The position numbers and the translations under genes are program-made. From Tahibacter amnicola (GTDB lineage: Bacteria > Pseudomonadota > Gammaproteobacteria > Xanthomonadales > Rhodanobacteraceae), in assembly GCF_025398735.1 (NCBI RefSeq), contig NZ_CP104694.1, forward strand, positions 2,753,001-2,817,000: a stretch of 64,000 bases of DNA, written 5' to 3'. The notes below the pieces were generated by a model. The model was not told where the DNA came from. It was given only the letters and a program-made list of their open reading frames with translations, and did not search any database. Below, piece after piece: positions 25,841 through 34,993 of the stretch (the stretch's first letter is position 1; each line of letters starts with the position of its first letter).

Positions 25841-27922
25841 ATGACCGCAATCGCTACACCCCTGGAAACGCCGGAGAGGGCGTTTCCGCGCCTGGCGCTG
25901 ATCGCGCTGGGAGTATCGCTTTCCCTCGTTGCACCCGTCCACGCCGCCCGGCCCGATCGCAGTGTAAACGCCGGCGCGCGCGCCTTGCCGGATACGTCCT
26001 TTGTCGCCAATGCCCGCAACGAGTGCTCGCACTACGTGGCGCCGAACGGTAACGACAGCGCAGTTGGCAGCGCGTCACAACCCTGGCGCACGGTCGGCAA
26101 GGCCTTGCGCACGCTGCGCGCGGGCCAGGTCGGCTGCGTGGCATCAGGTACGTATGTGGAAAATGCGGCGCAGCCAGCGTTTTCCGGCACCCACGCCGCG
26201 CCGATTGTGCTCAAGCGGCAGCCGGGATCGGCCACGCGCCCGGTTATCCGTCCCAACGGTGCCGTCGCCGTCTTTCACATGGACCAGGACTACTGGATCG
26301 TCGACGGGTTCGATGTCGATGTTGCCGGGCAACGTGTCACGGGATTCCGCTGGTACAACAACGCGGATTTCGGCGTGTTGCGCAACTCAGTACTGCATGG
26401 ATCGTCCGCTGGTGCGAACGTGTACGTCTCCGGCCGCGATTTCCTGCTGGAAGACAGCGAAATCCACACGAATTTCCGTACTGACAACGAAGACAGTCAC
26501 GGCATCATCGTTCCGGAAAGTTCACCGGCTCCCGCCCGTATCCTGATCCGGCGCAACGTCATTCATGACAACGGCGGCGACGGGTTCCAGTGCGAAGGCT
26601 ACAGCAGCCCGGACGCCGCCACGACGCCACGCGACATCACGCTGGAAGACAACCACTACTACACCTCGCCGGCGAACTTCGGGCGCGTGGAGCAGGCCGT
26701 GGATATCAAGAGCTGCCGTCAGGTCACGATCCGCGGCAGCATTCCGCCCGATGCGGACCGCCCGGGCGTGGCAGCGAACTACATGCACGGATTCCGCGAG
26801 AAAGCCGGAACCGTTGCCAAGGCGGGCAGTGCCATGGTCGTGCACTACAACGCACGCGATGTGCTGATCGAGAACACGCGGATTTCCGACTCCTGCAACG
26901 CACTGGGGGTCGGTCGCGGCGGCGACAGCAGCACATTGACCACGAATGTGGTCTTCCGGCGCAATGTGGTGCACGACCTGTTCAAGAACACGCCGAGCGG
27001 TTCGCGTTGCCTGGGCTACGGTATTTCGCTCAATCGTGTCGACAACGTCGATGTCTATCACAACACGTTTGATCGAATTCCGGCGACGGCGTTCTACGCC
27101 ACGAACTACAACCCGGGCGGAACGCCAAACCGCAATATCGATTTCTGGAACAACATCGTGCGGGATGCGTCGCCCTGGATCAGCGTACCGACCAGCGCGT
27201 CGGTCCTGCAGGGGTTCGTCAGCGACAAGAACCTGTACTGGAACCGCTCGGGCCAGCAGGCGGGCATTCGCGTCAACGGTGCTGCGAAAACACTGGCGCA
27301 ATGGCGCACCTATTCAAACTCCGCGCATACGCTGGTCGCCGACCCGGCCGGGCTCGTTCAGGACCCCTTGTTCGTCGATGCGCCAGCCGAGCATGACTAC
27401 CAGTTGCAGGCGAACTCGCCGGCCCGCAACATCGCCCTGAACAACACCGGTGCGACATTCTCCGACGCGGGACCGGATATCGGTTTTCGCGAGCGGCACG
27501 CGGCGATCCACTCGTGCCGCCCGCTGAGCATCGTCGCCAGTGCCAGTGAAGGCGAGAACGTGCCGGCCAACGTCGTCGACGGCAATCTCGCCACACGCTG
27601 GTCCGCGCCGGGAGAAGGCTCGTGGATCACGTTCGACTACGGTAGCGTCCGTACGATGTCCGCCGCTCACGTGGCGTGGCACCAGGGCAACCTGCGCAGA
27701 AACCGCTTTGTGGTGTCCGTTTCGACGGACGGCCTGGCATACCAGCCTGTGTTCTCCGGCACGAGCAGCGGCACAACCACTGCCATCGAGAATTACGCCT
27801 TCGCGGGTACGCAGGGACGCTTCCTGCGTCTCACCGTCAACGGAAACACCTTGAACAGCTGGGCAAGTGTCACCGAGCTGTCCGCCACCAGCGCCTGTAC
27901 GCGCGACGGCGAACAGAACTGA
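25841..27922 (+). CDS. secreted right-handed beta-helix protein with discoidin domain
   Basis: Exported protein of 693 aa. Residues 1-35 form a signal peptide (LALIALGVSLSLVAPVHAA). Residues about 60-540 have the parallel beta-helix pattern of polysaccharide lyases and related enzymes: GTYVENAAQPAFSGTHAAPI, then repeated short turns such as FRRNVVHDLFKN and VDVYHNTFDRIP. Residues about 560-690 are an F5/8 type C (discoidin) domain with the signature VDGNLATRWSAPG and VNGNTLNSWASVTE. GGAG at 25831-25834 precedes the ATG by 6 bases. The next gene carries two copies of the same discoidin module, so the pair probably acts on one surface or polymer. Catalytic residues cannot be assigned by eye. 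Confidence 0.85.
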   Translation: MTAIATPLETPERAFPRLALIALGVSLSLVAPVHAARPDRSVNAGARALPDTSFVANARNECSHYVAPNGNDSAVGSASQPWRTVGKALRTLRAGQVGCVASGTYVENAAQPAFSGTHAAPIVLKRQPGSATRPVIRPNGAVAVFHMDQDYWIVDGFDVDVAGQRVTGFRWYNNADFGVLRNSVLHGSSAGANVYVSGRDFLLEDSEIHTNFRTDNEDSHGIIVPESSPAPARILIRRNVIHDNGGDGFQCEGYSSPDAATTPRDITLEDNHYYTSPANFGRVEQAVDIKSCRQVTIRGSIPPDADRPGVAANYMHGFREKAGTVAKAGSAMVVHYNARDVLIENTRISDSCNALGVGRGGDSSTLTTNVVFRRNVVHDLFKNTPSGSRCLGYGISLNRVDNVDVYHNTFDRIPATAFYATNYNPGGTPNRNIDFWNNIVRDASPWISVPTSASVLQGFVSDKNLYWNRSGQQAGIRVNGAAKTLAQWRTYSNSAHTLVADPAGLVQDPLFVDAPAEHDYQLQANSPARNIALNNTGATFSDAGPDIGFRERHAAIHSCRPLSIVASASEGENVPANVVDGNLATRWSAPGEGSWITFDYGSVRTMSAAHVAWHQGNLRRNRFVVSVSTDGLAYQPVFSGTSSGTTTAIENYAFAGTQGRFLRLTVNGNTLNSWASVTELSATSACTRDGEQN

Positions 27923-27930
27923 TCAACACC

Positions 27931-27959
27931 GCGCGGCACCGGACTTGCCGGTGCCGCGC
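27931..27959 (+). terminator. strong hairpin between the two discoidin genes
   Basis: GCGCGGCACCGG and CCGGTGCCGCGC form a perfect 12-bp stem around ACTTG, 9 bases after the upstream stop codon and 27 bases before the next start. The T content after it is weak. It may terminate the first gene or reduce expression of the second. Confidence 0.6.
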
Positions 27960-27986
27960 TTGCCCTCGTACTGGAGACAATATCCC

Positions 27987-30005
27987 ATGACTGCACACCG
28001 ATGGCCGCGCCGGGTGGCGCTGGCCCTGGCGCTTGGCCTGGCTGCGCCGCATGTGTCGGCTGCTATCGACACACCAACCGTGGCAGAACCCGAAACCGGG
28101 GTGGTGGAAGCGCTGATGTTTCAATCCGATGGCCGGTCCGCCGAGCCGGTGGAGATCTGCCATCCCCAGGCGCAATGGCTGCGCCTGCGCTTCAAGGCGT
28201 TCGCACTGCACGGTGCGGACACGCTGACCCTGGTCAGCTCCCAGGGCGACACCGAAACCCTGGGCGGCCAGGCGCGCAACGACCGCAGTTTTCACCTGCG
28301 CGCCCTGCGCGGCGAATGCGTGCAGTTGCGCGCGAACTTTGCCGATCCCGCCAGTCGATTCCTGGTCGACAGCTACCAGTTCGGTACCAGGGCATTGGAA
28401 GAAACGTCGCTGGTTGTCGCTGCCGCAGGGGATCTGTGCGGCTCCTGCGCGCAGACCGCCGCCGTGGTGGACGCCATCCGGCCGCAGGCTGTCATCGTTG
28501 CCGGCGACCTCGCCTACGATAACGGCACGCTGGCCGAGTTCCAGCAGCGTTATGCGCCCAACTGGGGGCGGTTCAAAGCGATCACGCGGCCGTCGCCCGG
28601 CAATCACGAGTACAACACCAGCGGTGCCAAGGGCTACTACGACTACTTCAACGGTAGCGGCCAGTTCAGCGGCCCGGCGGGGGATCGCGACAAGGGTTAC
28701 TACAGCTACGACCTGGGCGAGTGGCATATGGTGGCGCTCAACAGCAACTTGCCGATGAGTGCCAATTCCGCCCAGGAACGCTGGCTGCGGGCAGATCTCG
28801 CGGCGAACACCAAGGCCTGTACGCTCGCCTATTTCCACCATCCGCTGTTCACCCGGGGCGGTCACGACAACGCCACGGCGACACGCCCTTTGTGGCGCGC
28901 GCTGCACGATCACCGCGCTGACGTCGTCGTGGTCGGGCACGACCACAGCTATCAGCGCTACGCGCCGCAGAACGCCGACGGCGTCGCCGATCCGGCCAAC
29001 GGTATCCGCCAGTTCCTGATCGGCACAGGAGGCGCGCAGCCGAGGGCCTTCACGCGAAATATGCCGAACTTCGAGAGGGGTTCGGATACGACGCGCGGCG
29101 TGATGAAGTTCACCCTCGGTGCGCGTGGCTATGCGTGGCAATTCATGCCGGTGGCGGGAAGCACCTTTACCGACTCCGGAACCGCTACCTGCCATCGCGC
29201 GCCGCCGCCGGACGGCTGCCGTACGCCCACCGTTGCCGCCAGCGCCAGCGAAGGCACCAACGTGGCGGCCAATGCCGTCGATGGCAACCTGTCTACGCGC
29301 TGGTCGGCGTTGGGAGTGGGGTCCACGCTCACGCTCGACTACGGCAGGGAGGCGCGCGTGTCCGGCGTGCGGGTGGCCTGGCACGAAGGCAATCGGCGTC
29401 GCAACCACTTCACCGTGGCGGTTTCATCCGATGGCAGCAAGTTCCGCCAGGTGTTCGCCGGTACGAGTTCAGGCACGACGCTGGAACGCGAGCACTACAC
29501 GTTTGCCGCGACGGCAGCCCGCTTTGTACGCCTGACGGTCAACGGCAACACGCTCAACGAGTGGGCCAGCGTGACCGAATACGGCGCCGACGCCGAATGC
29601 GGCGCCTGTCGCTTCGCGACGGTCACTGCCAGCGGAGCCGATGCCACGACACCGGCGAGCAACGTCATCGACGGCAACCTGGCGACACGGTGGTCCAGTC
29701 TTGGCGTCGGCCAGTGGGTGACAGGCGACCTGGGCGGCAGCACGTCCGTCAGCGGCGCAAAAATCGCCTGGCACCTGGGTGATCAACGCACCAATCGCTT
29801 CACGTTGGCTGTCTCCAGCGACGGCGTGCAGTTCCGTGAGGTCTTTTCCGGCACCAGCAGCGGCACGACCGCACAACCGGAGACTTACGCGTTCCCCGCT
29901 GTCTCTGCCCGGTATCTGCGCCTCACGGTCAATGGCAACTCGCAGAACACCTGGGCCAGCGTGACGGAGTTCGGTGCGCGGACGGGATGTAGCGAGGCGG
30001 AGTAG
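27987..30005 (+). CDS. secreted metallophosphoesterase with two discoidin domains
   Basis: Exported calcineurin-like phosphatase of 672 aa. A signal peptide (WPRRVALALALGLAAPHVSA) precedes an N-terminal beta domain. The metal-binding motifs are complete: D149 in GDLC, D174 in GDLAYDN, N206 and H207 in GNHEY, a histidine in YFHHPLF, and H318/H320 in GHDHSYQR. This resembles purple-acid-phosphatase-type enzymes that hydrolyse phosphate esters outside the cell. Two F5/8 type C (discoidin) domains follow at about 416-535 and 545-667, each ending in a VNGN...WASVTE block. The start at 27987 follows GGAG at 27973-27976. It is downstream of the beta-helix gene carrying the same module. Confidence 0.9.
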   Translation: MTAHRWPRRVALALALGLAAPHVSAAIDTPTVAEPETGVVEALMFQSDGRSAEPVEICHPQAQWLRLRFKAFALHGADTLTLVSSQGDTETLGGQARNDRSFHLRALRGECVQLRANFADPASRFLVDSYQFGTRALEETSLVVAAAGDLCGSCAQTAAVVDAIRPQAVIVAGDLAYDNGTLAEFQQRYAPNWGRFKAITRPSPGNHEYNTSGAKGYYDYFNGSGQFSGPAGDRDKGYYSYDLGEWHMVALNSNLPMSANSAQERWLRADLAANTKACTLAYFHHPLFTRGGHDNATATRPLWRALHDHRADVVVVGHDHSYQRYAPQNADGVADPANGIRQFLIGTGGAQPRAFTRNMPNFERGSDTTRGVMKFTLGARGYAWQFMPVAGSTFTDSGTATCHRAPPPDGCRTPTVAASASEGTNVAANAVDGNLSTRWSALGVGSTLTLDYGREARVSGVRVAWHEGNRRRNHFTVAVSSDGSKFRQVFAGTSSGTTLEREHYTFAATAARFVRLTVNGNTLNEWASVTEYGADAECGACRFATVTASGADATTPASNVIDGNLATRWSSLGVGQWVTGDLGGSTSVSGAKIAWHLGDQRTNRFTLAVSSDGVQFREVFSGTSSGTTAQPETYAFPAVSARYLRLTVNGNSQNTWASVTEFGARTGCSEAE

Positions 30006-30031
30006 CGGCCATCGCGTGTTGTGTCGAACTT

Positions 30032-30062
30032 GCCCCGTGTGCGCTCGTCGCGCACGCGGGGC
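30032..30062 (+). terminator. 13-bp hairpin after the metallophosphoesterase gene
   Basis: GCCCCGTGTGCGC and GCGCACGCGGGGC pair with one G-T wobble around TCGTC, 26 bases after the stop codon. No T-tract follows. Confidence 0.55.
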
Positions 30063-30570
30063 GTCAATCGGGAGGCGTGCCCCGGGGTTGTTCCGCTGGA
30101 CGTGGCTTGTCCAGCGCGATAGTCCGACTGCGGTCGTTGGCAGGCAGCACCGCCGCCGGCAAGGCGTCGTCCGTGCCGGCAAGAATGCGAACATCTGTAC
30201 TTACGGTGCGCTGCGATGTAAAGAAGGGAAGAAATGCCGAGCGGCTGCGATAGTCGGGAGGGGCGATGATGCATTGCCCGGGCTCCTTGCGATTGGATGG
30301 CTGCAAATACCAGCAATTGCCGGGCATCCATCGTGGCCGGCCTCCGGGAGGCCGGGCCCGTGAGCCAGCGCAATGTCATGAAGCGATCGGAAAACGCCGA
30401 GCGGGTAGTCCCGTTTCGGGCGCTCCTGGCGCCATCGGCTCCGGTCAGCAGCTGTCCCGATACCGTTCAGCTGTCTCGATGACCCCTGGTAGCGACAAGC
30501 GCCGCCACCGCCGCTATCGTTGCCGCCGGCGGCGCAAAGCCGCCCCGAGCTGGCTATTGGGGGGCTTGTC
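30063..30570. other. about 500-base intergenic region, no gene seen
   Basis: Frames on both strands here are short and compositionally unlike the neighbours. No repeat, tRNA or clear promoter was recognised. Confidence 0.45.
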
Positions 30571-30945
30571 ATGAAGATTCACGCAGTCCTGCTCGTTGCC
30601 CTGACGTCGGTCACGGCAGTCGACGCCCACGCCGCATCCAGCGAGCTTTCGAACAACACCTCGGCGAAGTGGGGCGAACAAGCAAACGCTGACCCGTCAT
30701 CCGTCAGCAACGCCGTCCGGGAAACGCCGGCGGCAGCCGCCGAACAGGCGGGCTACCGCGACCGTACACCCGAGGAGCGGCAGCCGGAGCCCAAGCCGAC
30801 CGTCGCCCGCCAGCCGCTGACGCCTGCCCTTGCGGCCGCCGTCGCCACCGCGGCTGATCCGGAGAAGGCGCCCGAACGTCCCTGGGGGATGATCACCGCA
30901 ATTGCCGTTGGCGTCCTTTTGTTGTGGCGGTGGTTCTTCCGCTGA
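30571..30945 (+). CDS. secreted/anchored protein with C-terminal membrane tail, 124 aa
   Basis: A signal peptide (MKIHAVLLVALTSVTAVDAHA) is followed by about 75 residues of polar, low-complexity sequence rich in Ala, Glu and Pro, and then one hydrophobic segment ending in basic residues (WGMITAIAVGVLLLWRWFFR). This arrangement of signal, spacer, hydrophobic tail and arginine end is like C-terminally anchored or sorted surface proteins, but no known sorting motif is visible. The start is at 30571 because the upstream ATG at 30520 would extend the signal peptide unnaturally. No partner gene is evident. Confidence 0.65.
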   Translation: MKIHAVLLVALTSVTAVDAHAASSELSNNTSAKWGEQANADPSSVSNAVRETPAAAAEQAGYRDRTPEERQPEPKPTVARQPLTPALAAAVATAADPEKAPERPWGMITAIAVGVLLLWRWFFR

Positions 30946-31107
30946 CTCCGGCGCGACGGATCTGACGGACGTTGCCGTGCGGCGGCGTCCGTCCGTGCCG
31001 TCGCCGCGCGGGGATCCCTGCTATTGAGTGCGCTGGGGTGGCGTTGCCAACGCCGCACTACGCTGTCATCGTTACGGGTTTCCGTTCCCACGTAGCCGGA
31101 GCTCCCC

Positions 31108-31617
31108 GTGACCGTATCCCTCTATACCGCATCCGTTCCCGTGTTCCAGCAGATGCTGGGCAGCCTCGGCGACGTGCTCGCCAAGGCGCAGGCGCACGCC
31201 ACGGCGAAGAACATCGAACCCGCAGCCCTGCTGCAGAGCCGGTTGTTTCCGGACATGTTCCCACTCACACGCCAGGTGCAGATCGCGTGTGATTTCGCCC
31301 GCGGCGTGTCCGCGCGCCTGGCAGGTGTCGAGGTGCCCCGGAACGAGGATAAGGAAACCTCCTTCGAGGAACTGCAGGCATTGATCGCGCAAACCCAGGC
31401 CTTCATCGCGGGCCTTGCACCCAGCCAGTTCGACGGCGGCGAAGAGCGCGAAATCGTGACGCGCCCCGGCACGCCCAAAGAAAAGCGCTTTACCGGCAGC
31501 GCCTATCTGCTCACCTACGGAATTCCCCAGTTCTTCTTCCATGTCACCACGACCTACGCGCTGCTGCGTCACAACGGCGTTGAGATCGGCAAGCGCGATT
31601 ACATGGGACTGAAGTAA
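31108..31617 (+). CDS. DUF1993 family protein
   Basis: Soluble helical protein of 169 aa matching the DUF1993 pattern: MTVSLYTASVPVFQQMLGSL at the start, then RLFPDMFPLTRQVQIACDFA and TYGIPQFFFHVTTTYALLRHNGV. The family is related to DinB/YfiT-like four-helix bundles and its function is unknown. The start is GTG at 31108, with GGAG 6 bases upstream. It stands alone. Confidence 0.9.
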   Translation: MTVSLYTASVPVFQQMLGSLGDVLAKAQAHATAKNIEPAALLQSRLFPDMFPLTRQVQIACDFARGVSARLAGVEVPRNEDKETSFEELQALIAQTQAFIAGLAPSQFDGGEEREIVTRPGTPKEKRFTGSAYLLTYGIPQFFFHVTTTYALLRHNGVEIGKRDYMGLK

Positions 31618-31629
31618 GAAGTTGATGCG

Positions 31630-31656
31630 CACTGTCCGTCGAAGGGGCGGACAGTG
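31630..31656 (+). terminator. hairpin after the DUF1993 gene
   Basis: CACTGTCCG and CGGACAGTG form a perfect 9-bp stem around a 9-base loop, 12 bases after the stop codon. No T-tract is present. Confidence 0.5.
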
Positions 31657-32089
31657 ACTGGGCCGTACTCCCCAGTACACGGGTGAGTGCAAACAGAGCT
31701 TCGCCGCACCGACGCGAAGTAGTCGGGCAACTTTTACACTGGGAGACACCAGGCCTGGGCTGGGACCTTTGTCTCCGATCGGACCAATTCCTGTCCGACC
31801 AGGGCGTGCGTCGAACCTCGTACGCACCGCGGATAGCAGTGTATGTCCCTGACGCTGGTCGGCGAGCCGGCCGTCGAATACCGATAGCACCCAAGTTGGC
31901 GGCATGTCTGCCGATGCCGCGGAGCTTCGTGCCAGATCATCCCGGGAGCTGCAAGAGCGTTCGCGCTGCTCTTGGCGCAGACGTGGTGCACTGGTGGCAA
32001 GTGCCGTGATCAACGGTCGCGCTGATTTTCGAAAGGAGCCAATGGGGAACGGGCCGCCCCATAGTCCCTTCACTATGGAATAGTAAAAA
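31657..32089. other. 430-base intergenic region, no gene seen
   Basis: No frame resembles a protein and no repeat was recognised. It presumably holds the promoter of the secreted protein gene at 32090. Confidence 0.45.
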
Positions 32090-33037
32090 ATGAGAAAGAC
32101 ATATGGTCTTGTGGGTTTCCTGGCCCTCCCGCTCCTGGGCGTTGGTACTGCAGCGGCGCAGGACATTCAGCACGTTTGCCGCAACCAAGTGCCCGCCGGC
32201 TATATCGCGACCGACAAGAAATACTCCATCACCGAGTGCGGAACCTTCTCCAGTGCGACCGATAACGTCTGGGTGGTCACCCGATATGACCATCTGCCGG
32301 TTGGGGCCCGGATGGATGTCTGCGCTGATCAACCCATACCCGCTGGCTGGCAGGCGGTGCGCTCGACGCAGACTGCACAGCGCTGTTCGATCAGTCACAT
32401 GCCCACCTCTCCGACGGTTACGGAGATCGCTCACGTCAGCTGTGTCAACCAGAGTCACTCGTCGTGCTACCCGCCATCGGGCTCGTGGATTTCGGTCTGG
32501 CCACAGAAAGCCATCGTGCCGCCAGGCCAGAGTTACGGATGGACGGACGTTTCCTACGGCTCTGGCGCAGGTGCATGCATCTGGATCCACAACACAGGCG
32601 CTCCGGCACCCACGCTGTGGACGTGCGGCGGACCGCAGGGCACGAACATCCGCTGGGATCACGTCCCCGCAGGTGGGGAAACCCGTTTCATCCTCTCGCC
32701 GAGCATGACGTCGCCTAGCCCGGAATTGGCCAGCAAGACGATCCGGGCTCCCGCCAACCCGGCGGCGTCGATTTCCGCATCGCCACTGGTGGTCAGCGTG
32801 CCGGCCGGCACCAACTTCGGGAGCACCACGATCTCCTACCAGCTTCCTGGCGCTTCCGGTGCGTGCGTATGGACCCAGAACTCGGGCGAAGCACCCAAGC
32901 TCTGGAGTTGCGGCGCTGCCTCGGCGACGCTGCAGTGGTCATATGTACCGCGGGGAGGGAGCTCGACATTCTGGTTGACCACCAGCTGGACGGCCTCAGA
33001 ACCACGCCTTGCGACGGTGACTGTCACCGGTCGATGA
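32090..33037 (+). CDS. secreted cysteine-containing repeat protein, 315 aa
   Basis: Exported protein with a clear signal peptide (residues 1-23, ending TAAAQ). The mature part has evenly spaced cysteines (VCRNQVPAGYIATDKKYS; HVSCVNQSHSSCYPPSG). Two similar beta-rich modules in the second half share the pattern ACIWIHN...LWTCGG and ACVWTQN...LWSCGAA. These modules probably form Ig-like or lectin-like folds stabilised by disulfides. No enzyme motif is visible. The ribosome binding site is weak. A hairpin separates it from the convergent gene downstream. Confidence 0.7.
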   Translation: MRKTYGLVGFLALPLLGVGTAAAQDIQHVCRNQVPAGYIATDKKYSITECGTFSSATDNVWVVTRYDHLPVGARMDVCADQPIPAGWQAVRSTQTAQRCSISHMPTSPTVTEIAHVSCVNQSHSSCYPPSGSWISVWPQKAIVPPGQSYGWTDVSYGSGAGACIWIHNTGAPAPTLWTCGGPQGTNIRWDHVPAGGETRFILSPSMTSPSPELASKTIRAPANPAASISASPLVVSVPAGTNFGSTTISYQLPGASGACVWTQNSGEAPKLWSCGAASATLQWSYVPRGGSSTFWLTTSWTASEPRLATVTVTGR

Positions 33038-33097
33038 ATCGACTTCGCCGCGGAGATTTATTACATCTCACTGAATTGCGGTGACTGATGCGTGGCG

Positions 33098-33120
33098 GCG
33101 CCCGCTGATGAAGCGGGCGC
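33098..33120. terminator. hairpin between convergent secreted-protein genes
   Basis: GCGCCCGCT and AGCGGGCGC form a perfect 9-bp stem around GATGA between a + gene ending at 33037 and a - gene ending at 33170. It could act on both strands. Confidence 0.6.
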
Positions 33121-33169
33121 GCGCCACGGTCGATGGGGGACGTACTCCGAGGATGCTACGTGGAGGCCA

Positions 33170-34048
33170 TCAAGGACAACCCACGCCATCAATCGCCGTC
33201 AGTCGTTGCAGCTGCATCATGCCCGCTGGCGTAAAGGCGCTGTCGGTGCTGTTCCAGTCCACGCGGCCGTTGTTGCAGTCGGTGAAGGTGAAGGTCAGGG
33301 TTCCCCAGGGACGCCGTTCAATCGTTGCTGGATTGAAGTTTGGCGGGAAGCGACCGTTCAGAACTCGCCCTGCATTCATCACCACGCGATCACCCTGGAT
33401 ATTGCCAGCGCCGTTGATCCACACGGCGTTGCCGGCATTGTCGAAGGTGAACCAGAACGCCGTGGCGACGCCATTAGGCAGGATCTCCAGCTGGAAACCA
33501 TGCCCGTTCTGCGCCGGGTCGTACCAGTTTCCGGTGATACCGGGCCTGATCGTGAACGATGACCCCGCTGGCGTGCCGTCGAAGCGCCCCGATACGATGC
33601 CGCGACTTGGGCCGCCGCTGCCACTGTAGGTTTCCACGCTGCCGGTGAGGCCCTGTGTCGTGATGTTGATCGCAACACTGCCGCCGCCGTTGGTGAGTGC
33701 GGCATTGGGCGTCATGCGCAGCACACGCTGGCTTCCCTGCAGCTGGAATACCAGCGTCGGTTGCGGATTGCCCAGATTCGTGGTGCTGGCGACGGAATTG
33801 GCCGGACCGAAGGTGATGGGCGGGAAGTCTCCGATATGACCGTTCGCGACCGACACGGCCCATTCGGAAAAGTGATTCGTATCGACGTCGTAAATGAAAT
33901 AGCCCGAGATCGATCCGCTGTCATCGAATGAAGCATTGGACACATTCCAGCGCACGGGGCTGGCGGATGCGAAGGCGCACCAGCTCAGCAGTACCAGGCA
34001 CACGAGGCGTGCCGCGCGATGGGCCAAACCTGGCTGACGCGTCGTCAT
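33170..34048 (-). CDS. secreted beta-rich protein of the WYDPAQNGHGF type
   Basis: Exported protein of about 292 aa with a signal peptide (LVCLVLLSWCAFASASP). The first half is a beta-rich domain. The second half has the motif GNWYDPAQNGHGFQLEIL followed by TAFWFTFDNAGNAVWING, a repeat type common in secreted proteins of Xanthomonadales and of unknown function. Two in-frame ATGs lie 6 bases apart; GGAGAG is better spaced for the inner one at 34048. A cysteine near the end (DGVGCP) may pair with the one in FTDCNNG. Confidence 0.75.
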   Translation of the reverse strand: MTTRQPGLAHRAARLVCLVLLSWCAFASASPVRWNVSNASFDDSGSISGYFIYDVDTNHFSEWAVSVANGHIGDFPPITFGPANSVASTTNLGNPQPTLVFQLQGSQRVLRMTPNAALTNGGGSVAINITTQGLTGSVETYSGSGGPSRGIVSGRFDGTPAGSSFTIRPGITGNWYDPAQNGHGFQLEILPNGVATAFWFTFDNAGNAVWINGAGNIQGDRVVMNAGRVLNGRFPPNFNPATIERRPWGTLTFTFTDCNNGRVDWNSTDSAFTPAGMMQLQRLTAIDGVGCP

Positions 34049-34315
34049 GATCATCTCTCCGTGATGATGGTGCTGGCGACTGTATCAGCGTCCCGGCGGC
34101 GCACGGCGATCAGCGGTACGGCCTGGTCAGAGCGGGTTCCGGATTGTAAATCGGGCGTCAAAGCGCATCAGTGCGCCTGGCATGAATGTTGGCGAAGCAC
34201 TCGGCACAGAACGTCGGTGTTGTGTGAAAGAAGGGAATGCCACGCACGCGACGAGGGCATGGATTCCACCGTGTCATCGAATTGGCTTGAGAACCCGTGC
34301 ATCCGCGTTTTCGTG

Positions 34316-34777
34316 CTATGGGACATCGGCGACGAAGACGCGGAGCGGTAGATCCGGTGTCTCGATGTCGATATCCGGAGCGGCATCGTGGTCGGCGGCG
34401 TCGCGCCAGTCCTCTTCGACTGCGTGTCGCGCAATCTCCGATGCGTCGTCCGTCATTGTGATGGAGCGGGCAAACGGAAGCCGTCCATGTGACCGGGATA
34501 TCAGGCTCATTCGCAGCTGGCGTGCTTGGCCGTCGTGCCAGCAGTAGAACCACATGGCGCCAGCTTGCAGCTGTTGCCGTCGCAGCGCGGCGACATCCGT
34601 GATGAATGTCGTCACCGTGGTGGTGCTCACGGCCTGAATTTCGTCGTCGATAGGCGAGAAACACCACAGGTTGTCATTTGCTTCACGCAGGACGTCACCA
34701 GCATCGATGACAACGGCGGGGTCGTCCTTGATCAGATCCAACCACTTGCGGACAGGCGTTTCGTCGCTGCGTGGCAT
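34316..34777 (-). CDS. hypothetical protein, 153 aa
   Basis: Unrecognised acidic soluble protein. The sequence is plausible for a folded domain (VLREANDNLWCFSPIDDEIQ; AGAMWFYCWHDGQARQLRMS) with an acidic tail (DIDIETPDLPL). No signal peptide and no clear ribosome binding site are seen. The opposite strand also has open frames here, but their translations are rich in Arg, Cys and Ser and look like shadows. Confidence 0.5.
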   Translation of the reverse strand: MPRSDETPVRKWLDLIKDDPAVVIDAGDVLREANDNLWCFSPIDDEIQAVSTTTVTTFITDVAALRRQQLQAGAMWFYCWHDGQARQLRMSLISRSHGRLPFARSITMTDDASEIARHAVEEDWRDAADHDAAPDIDIETPDLPLRVFVADVP

Positions 34778-34993
34778 CGCTTTTTCTGCTTGTCCGGGGT
34801 AGTGGATTGAATCATACGCAACGAGATCGGTGGAATGTGGTCATCCCTGTTCGGTCCGGTTGCCGTTCTTCGTTCTCGGGAATCACGGGAATTATCCGGA
34901 TGTCGGGATTTGCACAGCGGCGACGGGCATTCCGGCCTGCGGACTATGAATACTTCCAGCCGCGACCACTGCCACCAGGGAAGCACGATCCGC

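Noticed and set aside
27870-29408. Long lower-strand frame opposite the metallophosphoesterase
   Set aside because: The + strand has complete metal-binding motifs and a signal peptide; the antisense frame has none.
30006-30570. Several overlapping frames on both strands between the phosphoesterase and the anchored-protein gene
   Set aside because: None has a ribosome binding site, plausible composition or a recognisable motif.
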